Shown: positions 11,534-25,039 of the stretch, in pieces | How the letters are laid out: each line of letters starts with the position of its first letter | Position numbering within the stretch: position 1 is the first letter of the stretch | NCBI GenBank assembly: GCA_947623455.1 | Contig: OX392536.1 | Coordinates: 31,439,465-31,503,464 of the forward strand | Direction of reading: 5' to 3' | Length of the DNA: 64,000 nucleotides | Origin: Mimachlamys varia | Lineage: Eukaryota; Mollusca; Bivalvia; Pectinida; Pectinidae | Position numbers and translations under genes: made by a program | Notes under the pieces: model-generated | Told to the model about the DNA's origin: nothing | The model's database searches: none | What the model saw: the letters and a program-made list of their open reading frames with translations, nothing else

Positions 11534-14500
11534 CATATTCACTCTTCACTTCTTTAACATGATGATATGACGTTAGTATATCTTTCCTAGAATTGTTCTA
11601 TGAAATTTCACAAGCAATTTAGGTGGGTTTTCTTTCTTTTGCACATCCGTGATACATACACACCTACTGCCAGCAGTGAAGCGAAGGAAAATATGTACAC
11701 ATTTTAATTCTGTCAGGCTTCACAGAAGTATTTCCAACACATGCATGTATTTGTGCTTTTGCTGACGATGGAGAACAACGGTTTGTTAATGTTCTTTTAT
11801 GGCGTTTTCAAGCTTGGACTTAAGCCAACAATTCAACATTTTTAGACTTTATACTAAGATGGTATAATTTTATCTCAACGTCGTTGCCTAAAAGCTAATT
11901 CTCTTTCGGCATTACTACACAAATACGGCTAACACTCTAAATGCTAAACACAAATTAAATTAGAGTGTCCTATCGGAAATGCATTTTCACTCATCGATTT
12001 GAAGCGTGGTGTTGAAATACGAATAGGGAACTAGGTAGGCGACTTGCTTTTATATCTAATGGAATAGGTTATCGGGTATTGATTCACGTTATTAGACCCC
12101 TGCAGAGAATATTAACCTCCAGTTAAAGAGAGATAGCGTCGAGTATATAAGGATATCTACAAGCTTTACATCTAAATTGAAACCAAAATGGACTCCGCAG
12201 GGTCAATCTTAGTGATAGATAGGGAACTCTTCTTTTAAATTACGTGTGTCAAACAAATATTCTATTTTATAATATCACATTTAAATATCAAGCTTTATAG
12301 GAAAGGAAATATATATATCGTTCTAAATAATGGCTTGTTAGTTTAGATTTATCGTTATATCTTAAACAATCGCAAAATGCAATACGCATCCAACTGTTTT
12401 AAATCAATTTTCCTGAAGATTTCGTTGGGAAGGAGAATTTATTTCTGCATGGTGAGTAATTTTGCGAGATGATGTATTTGAATGCATTTAAAAGTAACAA
12501 ATGACACGACATTACTCATATCAGAGTGGAATGCTAACAGAGACGATGCAGTCTGAAAGATTGTCAATATTTGCAATTGCATCGGTGAAAAAACCACTTG
12601 ATTCAACAAATATGTGTTAAAGAGACGCCAAACGATTAAATTTTAAATAATCCTTCGTATCCCCTATTGGTTAACAGTCCGTTTCAAATGTCATCTTATA
12701 TTCACCTCAAACACAACAGACGTAGCCATGCATTGAAGCTGATTGCAGCAATTTTATGTCCTTAGAGCTGAAACGATTTCAGACGTGTTCGAGGACCGCT
12801 GTACTATATATGTTTACTCAGCCCTCAATCTACCACATTGAAGAGGAGTTGTGCGACAAATATAGATCGCCTAATGGCACGTCGGACCTCTCAGTGGCTT
12901 GGCCATATTAGCTAGGATAAACCTTCTTAAGGTATTGACGTTTATCCTGTCCTTCCTCCTGCTGTGCTGACCAGATGCCTTTTGGGCTTGAGCGCATTGC
13001 AACCTTGTGTAAATGTCAGGGGACTACGACAAATGGTCTAATTTCTGGTCTAATGTTTGTGTTTCAATCATGTTATATTCAACGCATTTGATATTTGCAA
13101 TGGAGATAAGATATTGGAATACCAAAAAAATGTTATCATATATAAGCCTAGTTAAAGTTACAATGTACAGCGTTGCAATATATCATATATAACAGATCAC
13201 GATGGAATAACTATTAAGTGTGTTTTCTTCCAAAGAGTTAGCGTTACGTATACGGCCTACAACAGCCTTAGTCAACATTATGTTTCTGGTCAACTTCATG
13301 CAGTCAACACATGTAGCTGCCTCATTAAGCAGTGTAATATCGTCGTTCGCGTCTCAAATGTCACATCCCTAAATCGATTGCTTAATAATCTTAATTAACT
13401 GTTGATTCCTCGCTATCATTTTTGTAAGAATTAAACGCATAACGGCGAGACACTATTTTATTTGAAAAATAATTTCATTTGTAGGAGATCATACATTAAA
13501 TAATATTTAGCAATAATGATACATGTATATTGTTGATACTTGTCTTAGCAGTGTGAACTATTGTTGCTAACAAACACTCGTTCTGTTCTGGAACCTTCAG
13601 AAAAAGCTCATTCAGCAGGTTTTTGGCATTGATTTCGTAAAACCTCTTACCTCGTCCTCCATACAGTACAGTACAGCTAGGGAATACTGCACGTTTCTAT
13701 TGACATCCTAGTCTGGCACTTCCATTGTGTGACACGTTGTGCTAGACAAGGGGTTTTCAATCTTAGCTTTTCTTCAATAAAGTCTGAAAGGCTGTGACTC
13801 AGAAACACTCGCCGGCGGGAATTAACCTCCGGCTTATTTACTTATTTCCTTAACAATGTTATGCAATATCGTTTATGTGCTCTCGGATTTCAAGAAACGT
13901 CACGTACTTTTGTAAATTGGTTATATGATATATTGATTACTGACCTATATATCTGGTTTGAATAGATGCAACAAACAGTCTATACCGAGACTGTAAATAA
14001 TAAAATCATACATTTGTTTATGTGTAAAGGATAAAATGTTTACAGTTGCCAGTTTGTGTGATACTTTGTAGGGAAAGAAGGAAAATCATGCAGGTTTTAG
14101 TTCATTACACATCCTATTAATTATTTGCATGTTACTCAAGAGAAGCATTAATCTCCTGTAAACTAGTAACCATGACATTAAATAAGACAAGTAATAGGAA
14201 GGTCTTCTTTAATGAAACTGCTAATGATCAAGAAACATAGAAAAGAAAAAAAAAAACCTATCTGCTGGATTATACATTCTGGAAGGTTTTACCCTTGGCG
14301 TTCCAATGAACGCCCCTGGTCAACATTAGCTAGCAAAAGGCGTATTAGACAACGAGAGGAGACAATGAGAGTCTATCCATCAATTATTCTTCCACTTCGC
14401 TTCCGAAAACCGTTAAATGCTTTCGATGAAGGGTCTTCCCAGCAGACAGTGTAAATTACCACTACCACTTTTTTTACTAATTAGTTAACATTTTTAGCGA

Positions 14501-14856
14501 GATATCGAAGCTTTACAGCATTGTCTGAAAACACCATTAAACTTCTCGTGTTGATCCATGCATACACAATACTTCATCTGATCTCTCTTATAATGTATAT
14601 AATCAGGCTGGAGCGTGAGGGTAGGCTTCATGTCGAATTAAAAGTCATGTCGTTAGCTCCTGTATCCTAATTATAGTAGCATACAACATAATTCAGAATT
14701 ATGTTTAAATTTAAAAAGACGCATACTGTTGATACACTGTGCAAGTGTGTAAAGTTGGATGTGTTTGAATATGTTCATTTGTATGCCTATTTGTTTTGAA
14801 TGAGAAGTATGCATCGGTTCCCACTTTGATGCCATGGCATTTTCGTGGACCTGATC

Positions 14857-14884
14857 TTGATTTACATGGCGGGTTTCGTCGATT
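14857..14884 (-). repeat. tiny family A fragment
   Basis: GATTTACATGGCGGGTTTCG followed by TCGAT matches the most conserved block of family A over about 27 bases. The flanks do not match. Confidence 0.35.
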
Positions 14885-17195
14885 TAAGCCCTGGCTTAAA
14901 AGTTTTAATTTTATTTTGTTTACGCAAAACAAACTAACATTATATTGAACAAGTAACTCATTCCACGTCGCGCAAGTCTCCTCGGCAATTCTAAAGCCAT
15001 CAAACAATTTCAAATATAACATTACCTTACGATAAAGATGCAATGAGAACTGAGCATACAATAAAGTAGACATACATATCTGTCAGGTACTGATGTATTT
15101 GTGACTCATGGAAACAAGGAAATATACAAATCATACGGACTATACTGTTTATTTCCGGGGTTTTAATCCTCATTATTCTGATCTAAGATATAGACAATCT
15201 TAGTCATTATGACCTTTCTTGTTTTATTGGCAATTTTATTTCTATACTTGTCTATGGTAGTACCTGTATTATAATAAATATTATTACTTTTTTAATAGAT
15301 ATGCATATTTTGAGATTTCGAATTTTCACTTCAAATATCAACAAATACATGGAACATGATTAATAAAGCTTCATCTGGACGACCATAACTGTTCTATATG
15401 TATGTGGTTTGAGCTTTCATTGCTTTCTCTATCGGAATACATCGCTATACAAAGCCAGTTTTTAAGGCCCTATGTTTTGGTGACATTTGCTACTGTGCAT
15501 TATGTGATGTTATCAGAATAATTTCTTTTGATATCATTAGCGCTGCGATATCCGCGAACACTTTGTGAGATAAATTACATTCGATCGATGATAGGTGTAA
15601 AAATCTACCGCCATACCCATTACCCCGTGAAAGTCGAGGGTTGGATTACTATCAGTAAAGCAATTTATGGTGAAAACGTTCCAAGGGGGATGTATGAAAA
15701 TAGATAGTACTACTCATACGTATCACTAGTCCCTGTAGTAACCATTCGTTGTCACAACATCAGTTGTACACCTTCAATTTCAACATCACGCATTTCACTT
15801 TAGGGATAAATTTATAAACTAATAAACCTGTATGGAACGGTATGATCATGTCATTTCCGAATCCCGGTGTCAGTTTTGATTGGGGCTGTTTTACTTCGGC
15901 TAAGACAAGTTTTTTTACAATTTCTGTTTTTTAATAATAGTTCTTACAAATCATAATCGGCAAACAATATTTGCTAGGCAAAAATAACCATGCTATCTTA
16001 AATGACAATCATCACTCACTTATTTCCCTGCTAGAAGTACAATTGGTTACGTGCACATGTGAAAAATGCTATCTCATAAGGTTTAAGATAATGTACCTTT
16101 CCACATCTGACTCGAACTCTAGTCTTTTTTTAATTGTGTCTTCCCGCAATACCGCCCTTGCATTGTCGATGTTTTGAACTTAACCCTGAAACGCATACAT
16201 TCGTCATAATTATCATTTCTAGCTAATGTCTTCTCATATATTCAGCAAAAGATAGTTGTACACGAGCACATATTATGTTATGGATAATAACTCTGTATGT
16301 CTTCGATACATACCATATACCATATGTTTTTGCGAATGATTTCATTGTTGAAAATGATTCAAACCTTTAAAACCAAAGTTATTTGTCTAATAATCTGATG
16401 TGCAAATTGAGAATATGAAAAATCAATGATGAAAGGAAAGTGCACGTTTGTTGCAATAGAATGACAGTACAAGACTAAATGATGTGGCTTGGAGGTCTGG
16501 TCGGCAGATGGCGCTGTATTCTCGTGTTCTATCATCGGTAATGCGATTACCCGTCCCTGGCCTCGATTTGATTGATGGGAGTGATTTAAGAGAAAATCGT
16601 CGACAGCATTTCCAAACCCTGTTTTCCATAAGGTTCATGCAAATATCCCTGCAGAAAGAGTACAAAGGGTCGCAGATGTATCAAAACACTGATTGGTAGT
16701 TTTCAGAAATGGAATTTAAACGGTCCATATCAATTCGTAGTATTAGAGGTACTGATTTATTATAAATCTGGCAGCATTAATCTATTTCTTGTGGATTACT
16801 TTTTTGCACACACCAACCATTTCAATATTCTGTCCAATTTCAAATTCTGAATTTTAAAGCAATTACTGAAAGTCGCCGAAAGATTGATGATGTGTAGCAT
16901 GCTATGGTCTTCATAAAAGCAGACGTTGGATTTGATTTTGACATGGAACGGCACATTGATGATGTTTAACAGGACAATATTTACACACCTGTGGTTTTTT
17001 ACTCTGTTTTAACGATTTGTCAATAATGTCGCGCTATTTGACAAGCAGGTCGTGGTCAGGTACATCATGTACAAGTGAATGTTAGATTAGTATATGGTGT
17101 ACTACACTTCACGTAAATCATACATGCACCAACCTTATCTGTGACGATTAATGATATAGATTATTTGCTCGCTATGCACATCAAACATAACCTGG

Positions 17196-17224
17196 TGACA
17201 TACATCACCATATGGTGTATGTAC
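17196..17224. repeat. short near-perfect palindrome
   Basis: ACATAC...CACCATATGGTG...GTATGT is nearly self-complementary over about 28 bases. Function unknown. Confidence 0.5.
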
Positions 17225-17707
17225 CAGCTGTTAGTTCCAGCAATCACGAAAAAACAAATAAAAATGTGAATATCTATATATTTGATGCCGAGTCATGATA
17301 TCATTATGCTTCCAATTGGCAAACCATTAATATTTGTGTACATGAGAATGCCAACTAGGTATTTGCTGCCACTCTTGCTGTTACACAAATGAACTCATAG
17401 CGGCTGTAGAGCAGGTGAGGTGTCAGATATTTCTTCGTCATGAGTTTATATATAAATGATTTTCAGTAACTCAGTATTCTTAGCATGATACTAATGCATG
17501 GATTTTCCTGTTTCACAAAGAAGTTTAGAACATACTCATGTATACCAGTTGATGAAACGAAGTACGTAAAAAGAACATGGTTTAGGGGTATCCTATATAG
17601 AGTGGTATTTGTAGTAGTTTTGATATGTAAATGCACAATTGGAAATATGTGCTCTACAAATATGTTTAAAAATCAGAAACATAACCATCATGTAGATACT
17701 TGAAAAT

Positions 17708-18205
17708 GCATAAGAGAATATTGTACATGTAACACCAGGTGTTCCGGCAAAATAAGCGTTCTGTCGACGAAGGCCGCAATCGGTCACATCCAAATACATG
17801 TCACGTCCTCAAGGTGATAACCGAATCATCGTTCTCCATACCAATACGTAAGTACGCTAACTAGCATATTTAAAAGCGTCATCATTGCATAACGGATACC
17901 AACGTTTTCTCAATGAGACCAAGATGGCGACTATAACACTTAACTCATAGTGTTTATCAACCCATTTATCGAATTCCTGTATCGAATGTGTGTTTGTCAG
18001 CAGCCGACACCTGTGAGGAATATCCCGATATTAAGAACAGGCCCTACAATCACGAAATAACTGCAACATGTAAACAGCATAGATCGGTGGAGACTATCGA
18101 GAAAGAGAAAGTTTACGATCGCAAAATCGATGTCGTCGCGTTAATTGTATGGGTTAGTGGTAAGTCATCATTGTTGGACATAGTTTACGTAAAGATCGAG
18201 GTGAT
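17708..18205 (+). repeat. dispersed repeat family A, copy lacking the common boundary block
   Basis: Enters the consensus at AAGAGAATA...ACACCAGGTGTTCCGG and runs through GAGACCAAGATGGCGACTAT and GTCAGCAGCCGACACC to AAAGATCGAGGTGATG. A second copy begins about 45 bp later, so two copies lie head to tail. Confidence 0.65.
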
Positions 18206-18251
18206 GAGTTTATATCCTTGTAAAGTTCATAAGGGCATACATGTATATGAT

Positions 18252-18783
18252 AAAAACCACAATCCGAACTCAAAATCGATTAAACTAAGGCAACATTCGA
18301 GAAAAAGGTCCACATGGAAACCCAGGTGAAAGTACATGAGAATAAGACAAGATGATCCGGAAGAGTAAACGTCTTCTACTTCATCGACGACAACCGCCAT
18401 ATACATCTTGGCCTCATCCATGTCAACAGCAAGTCCTCGAAAAGAGAACCGAGACATTATTGTCAATCTTAAAAAGTAGGCACACTTATGAGCTTACTCA
18501 AAAACGTCCATCTTGATTCTTCACATCACACAAAGATACAGAATATGCCTCGACGAGACTAGATAACAACCATAAATCTTGCCCATAGTTCTAATCAGCC
18601 TGCATGTCTCGAATCCCTGTGCTATAAGTTTGTTTGTAATGAGTCGCCATCGACCACGAAAATCGCGATATTAACAGCAAGCCATAGACTAACAATTCAA
18701 CTGCATGTAAACATCATAGGTTGGAGAAGCAGGGATGTTACTATCATGAAATTAAAAAATAACGATCGGAAAATAAAAAAAGG
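18252..18783 (+). repeat. dispersed repeat family A, long copy
   Basis: Runs from CACAATCCGAACTCAAAATC through CGTCTTCTACTTCATCGACG to GCAGGGATGTTACTATCATG. It lies in tandem with the preceding copy in the same orientation. Confidence 0.75.
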
Positions 18784-21700
18784 TCCGTAAACCTCTTGTT
18801 ACGGTTTATCAAATGTTTTAGATCCAGGTTTTGTTCTAGTTCCGGTTTTTTTACATGGTAACTACGGTATAACACTTTGTTTCCTAATCTCTGACGTCAT
18901 ACGGAATGGTACAATGGGAACCAGTAAGCTGTTCTATATTTGAACTTTTGTGATTTCTTTAAACACGTTCAGTAAAACCACGCGAACCAAATTAGCTACG
19001 ACTAAGACTGGTGCATAAGTTAACACAGTTCTTCAACATTGAACATTGCAACGATGTTTGTACAGCTGTTGTACTGTAACATCTACCTGCAAGCATTCTT
19101 AAATTATAGTCAAAATGTTTGTATTCGAGTTTTTTGGAGTGTGACATTAGATTAAGGAATTTAATGGTAATCGATTAATGTATCTGTCAAGGTAGGAAAT
19201 ATTTTTTTCTCAGAAGTGTCCGGCACAGCTAGGTTAATGTTACCCCATTTAGAAACTAGGTAACATAGCCGGGTAGGATTTAGAAAAACAATTAACACAC
19301 TACATTCAGACTCAAACATGTTTCATCATGTTGTGGTTTTCAAACCCTGATGTGTTTTTATTTTGCTTTCACCATTAGTTTATACCTTACTATGTATTTA
19401 TACTGACTCTAAAGTACAATGTCTCCGAGCTTACCATTACATTCGATCTTTACACCTTTTATGCAACTTAATTATGTGATGTCATAATGATATATAAAAA
19501 AATGTTTTCGGTATTAATAGCGAAAATAGATTAAAAAAAACATTTATACGCTATAAAGCACATTGTTTTTTGCTCAGTTTCTTTTTTTTTCAGTACTTGC
19601 GTTATGCATCCCAAACATTCTTGATAATAATATATAATTTTGATTTACATGTACATTGTAAAAGGACAAAACAAAATAATGGTGTAATGTAAAGAGAATG
19701 ATTATCTATCGCTGTTTTGACTAAAATTACTCACCTCAACGATATGTATGTAAAGTGATTCCGATACATACGATTCCACATGGGAATTTATTATAATGGG
19801 AGAAACTAAGCCATAACGTTACTGTCGATATTATTACATGTAGGTCATCAGTCGCTTTATATTCGGTATCTATGTATAGAGTAAATAAAGTAAATAATAA
19901 AGAAAATATAGAATACAACAACGAATAATTCAAAGGTCTACCTCTAGGTGTTTCTGAATTTTAGGGCTTCATCAGGCAAATTCCCTTTTAGAAAGATATA
20001 GTAACTATATATAACGGCAAAACGTAAAGGTTGCATGTCCAACGCAACCACCCTTCAAGATGGTGAAACTCATTGGTTATAGCGTGCATGTGCACATGAC
20101 AAGCAGTAAAACCTTCAATGATTATCTGATGTGAATTATCTTTTGACCGCAGCAGTAAAGGCGGAAATCAATATCCAAGATTAGGAACGTAAATTGGCTT
20201 CAGTTAATTTAATCTGAGAAAATAATTACATAATGGTGATGTTTATGTGTATTTTACGGATTAAGATGGATAAACCTTCCGGATTTGAAGTCTAGAAACT
20301 CAGTCGATTTTTCCCCTGAAAGGTCGAATGCTGATTCAGACCTTATCAACTTTGATATCGCATGTAGAACATGATTTGCGCTAATTTCAGACAAAGAAAC
20401 GTCTATTAAGACTGCGATTCACTTCCCGTTCCGTTATTCAATCAATGCGTTTCAATGTCTACCAGAATGGCCAAGCTCAAACAAAGCTGAAATCGATGAC
20501 GCAATGTAAGAAAACTAATGAAAGTGTATTTGTAATCTGTGGTTGGGGGGGGGGGGTTGTTCATATGCAACCGCTTGGATATAAGATCGAGAGGCGACAA
20601 ACATATCTCAACAGTATTGCATTGAAAAGAGAGGATGTTACAACGGGCATATTCGCCTTGTTGTAACGAATACATGGCAGAATAGTTCGTGATAACCTCA
20701 GAGCAGACACGCGGTAGCGATGAATCACGTGTCTTTCTGTGTCGTGTTTTTAATGTTTTCCTTTTTTCGTTTCGGTGTTCCATCAAATTATCTTCATTTC
20801 ATTAGCAGCACAGTGTATCGATTCTAGAGGTATGCATATATGTAAAGGTATGTAACATTTCAGAAAACTACAGAAAACTGATTATGTTTACATCAAAAAA
20901 AGAACTATTAAAGTAGTGTTTAAATGCTAATAAATGAGAGATACACGGTTATCAGTCGTTAAGTTCAGCATGTTCTATTAGTCGACAATTTAAGTGCGTT
21001 GTTAAGTTTGTGCTCATGCACATATAATAGAAAATATCTATTTGGTTGCAAGCAAAAATTATTGAAACGACTTATTTGGTTCGAAGCGCAAAATCTTATT
21101 ACTTTTATTTTTTATTGAACATATGTTAGTTATCGATCATAAATTTGCATACTTACACACGAGCTCGTGCATACATATATGGATGTATATTTGAAGATGA
21201 TTAATAATACAATACATGCGAAAGAACTTTCCTCTGTGAATTGTACATGTAACTGTTTGTATTTTATTCCATTTCGTATTTCAGTACGCACATCCTCTAT
21301 AAAAGTCAGTTACACATATGATATAATATACTATAGCTATTCAAACGTTCTAGGTCTCAGCGATATTGCCGGTTAGCTAAGATGCTAGAATGTATGTAGT
21401 CGAAGTTTAGCATGTTGCTGTATGACTGTCTGGCCAGGTCGCCACGTCAGGAGTCTAGACGTTGATACACTATTCCATTGATTTTGACGTATTTAAACAT
21501 ACTCAACCTCAGAAAATGGAAATCAAATTATCCAGCTAATTAAGGGAACGTGTATCATATTTCCGTATTTAGTTTTACTAGATTCGGTAAAACAGTTCAA
21601 AGACGTTTTGTATTAGTTTTTGAGTAACAGGTAAGATTTGCAAGCTGTTACATGAATTCGCTGTACCTATTGTAACTGATATATCTGTACTTATTGATGT

Positions 21701-22222
21701 GTATATGTTTAACAATATCGTTTATCTAGGAAAACATCTTATCAGGTGAATTGGTAAGACTTGCTTCATTTAACTTCAATTGTTGCATTCAAATATGTTT
21801 TTGTAAGTCAGAATGGAGATATTAATTTTAGTAAGATTTATGGTACTGTCAACCGATAATTGAATCGATTTTACTATTACCCTAGTACTGTATATTTTTA
21901 TAAAATTCTACATATGAAAAATATTGAAAACTTAATCGAATCTTTAAATGCTTCCCTTTGGTTTATACAATATGTAAGTTTGTTGCTGAAAAGCAAAACG
22001 TTACAAAGGGAAATTACGATGAGAAAACTATTTTTTGATGACACATGGATTATGTTACACTGTGTACTTTAATGTGTGGGGATGACCCAAAACATACAAA
22101 TGTAAGAACACTTTTGACAGAATACCTAGTGATTCCAGGCGATAAACAAATGATACATTATTTCGACAATTTAAAGGATTTTTAGTTATTTTATTTCATG
22201 AGCGAGTATTAAGTGGTACAGA
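18784..22222. other. no gene recognised
   Basis: AT-rich unique sequence with the G12 run. Overlapping plus and minus frames near 20442-20786 appear to be chance. Confidence 0.5.
20545..20556. repeat. G12 homopolymer
   Basis: Twelve consecutive G residues. It gives the run of Gly codons seen in one short frame here. Confidence 0.9.
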
Positions 22223-22705
22223 CAAGAAAATCGCAGAATACCGATCCATGAAATATAGTATAAGTGAATAAGACTAGGTTTCTTCATCGATGACACGGGG
22301 CGTGCATGTAAATTAAGATCATATCCAAGTAATTGTCATTTCATCCAAGTACTGATTTGGTTTGTTAGAGTTTTTTCAAACATAACAACATGGCATGCTT
22401 AGAAGCATATTCAAAAACGTTACTTTTCATATCACATAAAACTATAGAATATATGTCGATGAAATCACAATAGCGACCAAAATAGTTCACATACTCTTCA
22501 TTTCTCAAGCTTTAAGTCTAACGCGAACATTTCGATATCTACAACAGGCCCCAACATAGGTTGAAAAGGCAAAGATATTAATATTAAGAAAGGGAAAGTT
22601 AAGGAATTAAATAAAAATGTCAATGCTGTCGTACAACTTACCTGAAAACTGTCTATATTGTTCATATTGTGAGTAAAGATCGAGGTAAACGGCTGAAGTA
22701 GAAAA
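22223..22705 (+). repeat. dispersed repeat family A, copy with internal loss
   Basis: Begins AAGAAAATCGCAGAATACC, skips part of the first block, and continues with TTCTTCATCGATGACAC and TTTTCATATCACATAAA. It ends AAAGATCGAGGTAAACGGCTG, the far boundary shared with the copy ending near 2474. Confidence 0.65.
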
Positions 22706-23530
22706 GTTTGTTGTGTTCTTAAAGTCAATTCAAACGGATTAATACGATTGATGTGGTCATTAACTTCCTAAATAGCGTAGCTCAAGCTTAATAATTATAA
22801 ACCTCACTCATATAAATCATTTGCAATAGTTTTATCCATACAATTTACAACTGTAGCGTTGGCCTTGGGCTAATTCTTCATCAAAGTTTTCTGAGCAAAG
22901 TACCTAATGGACATAATTTGGCTTGTCGCGTCTTCAGTTTGTCTTACGCAGTTAAAGGTTTCAAATATCGATGGGGAAAGCAACTCGAGTTGAAGGCTCT
23001 GCAGCATTGTCTTTAAAACGAAAACCGTTAATTAGACGAACCACGTTCGGTTTTTAGGACAATGAACACCTCTATTGGTCCTGAAAAAATTTGGGAGTAT
23101 TTAAAATTTGTTAATTATAGAAGCGTGATTTTGGAAGACCAATTAACGGGGTTGCTTTGTATCAATCTTTGCTCTGTCTGTCTCATCAAGATTGCTGTAA
23201 ATTATGCATCAAGTTTGTTAAATAAAGAACAGTTACTTTGAAACAAATTTATCAATAGTAGAGATTCTTCATTAAGGAATTTACTTTCTGGTATATACAA
23301 AAACACGTGTTTATTTGACATGATATGTACGTGGATTTATGCTTGAAACACCATATTAATATGTAGTTGAATCGATGTCAGTTTAATGCAGTAGAATTAT
23401 TTACCACGTTATAATAGTTATTAGAGATCAAATAGAACTGTTTTAATAACAGCACATCATGTATTTCTTGTATGTCATCACCATGTACATTTCTTAATAC
23501 TTCTTCAATATGTACATACCGTCTTATCCC
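22706..23530. other. no gene recognised
   Basis: AT-rich spacer. Nothing was seen beyond simple composition. Confidence 0.5.
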
Positions 23531-23858
23531 CAGACACTTGTAGCCAGGAGAATAATTATAGCCATTTATATGCCCCTATATACAGATTATATAGCGAAAT
23601 ATGAATAATTAAATTAAAAAAAAAAATCGACCGGCAGACACTGATATTCTTTTTCAGTGTCTGATAGTCGATTTTTGTTTGAAATTTAACCGCTTGATGT
23701 ATCAAGCTGAAATTTAGCAATAATTTTCATTATGGTGTTGATTTAAAACATAAAAAGAAAATTGGAAAATTTGGTTTATAGATTTTATTTTAATTATTCA
23801 TATTTCGATTTATTATCTATATTATATAGATGTTTATTCTCCTGGCCACACGTGCCTG
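23531..23858. mobile_element. fold-back / MITE-like element with nested hairpin
   Basis: The left end (CAGACACTTGTAGCCAGGAG) is matched in inverted form by the right end (CTCCTGGCCACACGTGCCTG) with a few mismatches. A second inverted block inside both arms shares CGAAATATGAATAATTAAA. At the centre (about 23622-23677) sits another hairpin whose arms are AGACACTGA and TCAGTGTCT, with outer AATCGAC/GTCGATT arms. No frame is present and no clean target-site duplication was resolved (GTCTT occurs on both sides at 23521 and 23861, but the spacing to the two ends differs). Probably a non-autonomous DNA transposon of unknown superfamily. Confidence 0.65.
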
Positions 23859-24749
23859 TGGTCTTCTCTAAAGAAATCGTGTAAATATCATGTCGTTGAT
23901 TTTCTTTATCAACAAGGATGCGGACCTATCTCCTAAAATACCACTGTTTGCCATTATTACAAGCTGATTTATACTTTAATCAGAATTTTTAGTAATGAAC
24001 ACGAGATCCCTTATAAATGAGATTTTTGTGTGATCTTATTGAAATGGGTTTGCGGTCTTTGTGCTTCATTAGTACATGTAGTACTTCTCGTGTGGTTGAT
24101 GCAACCAGACGTTCGTTTATGATCTGTCCCATAAAACATGCATTGGTCTGGAAATGCTCTGCGAAATGGCAGGTGGGAGGGAGCATATGGTCTGTCGAAT
24201 GTGTTAAACGTTAGTAGTTACAGAGAGAAAGTATACATGCTGATCGATAAAGTTGTCCGACGGAATGACGATGAGAAGGAAAAGTATGACTTTCGTCAAT
24301 ATCCAGGTTGACAGTCTTCTCACACTTCGCGACAATATCTAACCATTCAGCCTCCTTCGATGCGTCAGTAACCAATATATATATGAATAGTTCTATTCTG
24401 GAAGGATCTATCAATATGATGAATAAAATAGACATTTTGTTGAAACAGACATTCCTTTATGGTTATGGCCGACGATGCCTAGCTATTCGAAACAAACATG
24501 TATTTGTTTTAATTGAATAACCAACGTATACGACTTTGTACATCTACTATATGATATTCGTAATTATGTATATTGCTGTAACGTAACATACAAGTACACG
24601 TTAAGGAGAAGATGTGTTATATCATGATCACCATGAGGCACGGCAATATGTTTGCCGCTGGTTGTACAAGACAAGTTACGGCCAAAGTAATATGTGTTGA
24701 CTCGATGATGTAGTAAATCTGTATTATTTCACTTTTGATAACAATTATA
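23859..24749. other. no gene recognised
   Basis: Short overlapping frames on both strands (23989-24520) with no recognisable motif. Confidence 0.5.
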
Positions 24750-25039
24750 ATGAAGATGGACTTTCTTTATATGCGCATTAGTACGCATGCATAAAATATG
24801 TACTTGTGATTTGGAATGATGTAGCATTTCTCACTTTGAGGACGTGACATCAACTTTGGTGTGGCCTAGATTTTGTCGGTGAAGCGGAAGACGCTTTCAC
24901 TTCCGGAACGATCAGCCTTATTCCCTTGTCCTTTTTTAAAAGTTCGTGTAAATATTTCCTTTGTTCATTCGTTGCCGCTAGTTTAATTGATTTCGATTAT
25001 GGTTTTTGTTTTTGACGCTTCGGTTTTATATGATTTTTC
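24750..25039 (-). repeat. dispersed repeat family A, diverged copy
   Basis: Contains GAAGCGGAAGACGC, CTTCCGGAACGATC, TTCCTTTGTTCATTC and TTGACGCTTCGG in minus orientation, ending at the common boundary (TTTTATATGATTTTTC). Confidence 0.65.

Larger units (their letters stand above)
10913..17707. other. long unique stretch, no gene recognised
   Basis: Holds only the 55-bp duplication near 11.4 kb, a tiny family A fragment near 14.87 kb and the short palindrome near 17.2 kb. Frames at 14212-14454, 14711-15073 and 16423-16699 gave no recognisable domain. Confidence 0.5.

Noticed and set aside
23521..23865. GTCTT on both sides as target-site duplication of the fold-back element
   Set aside because: The distance from GTCTT to the inverted ends differs on the two sides, so the match is probably chance.
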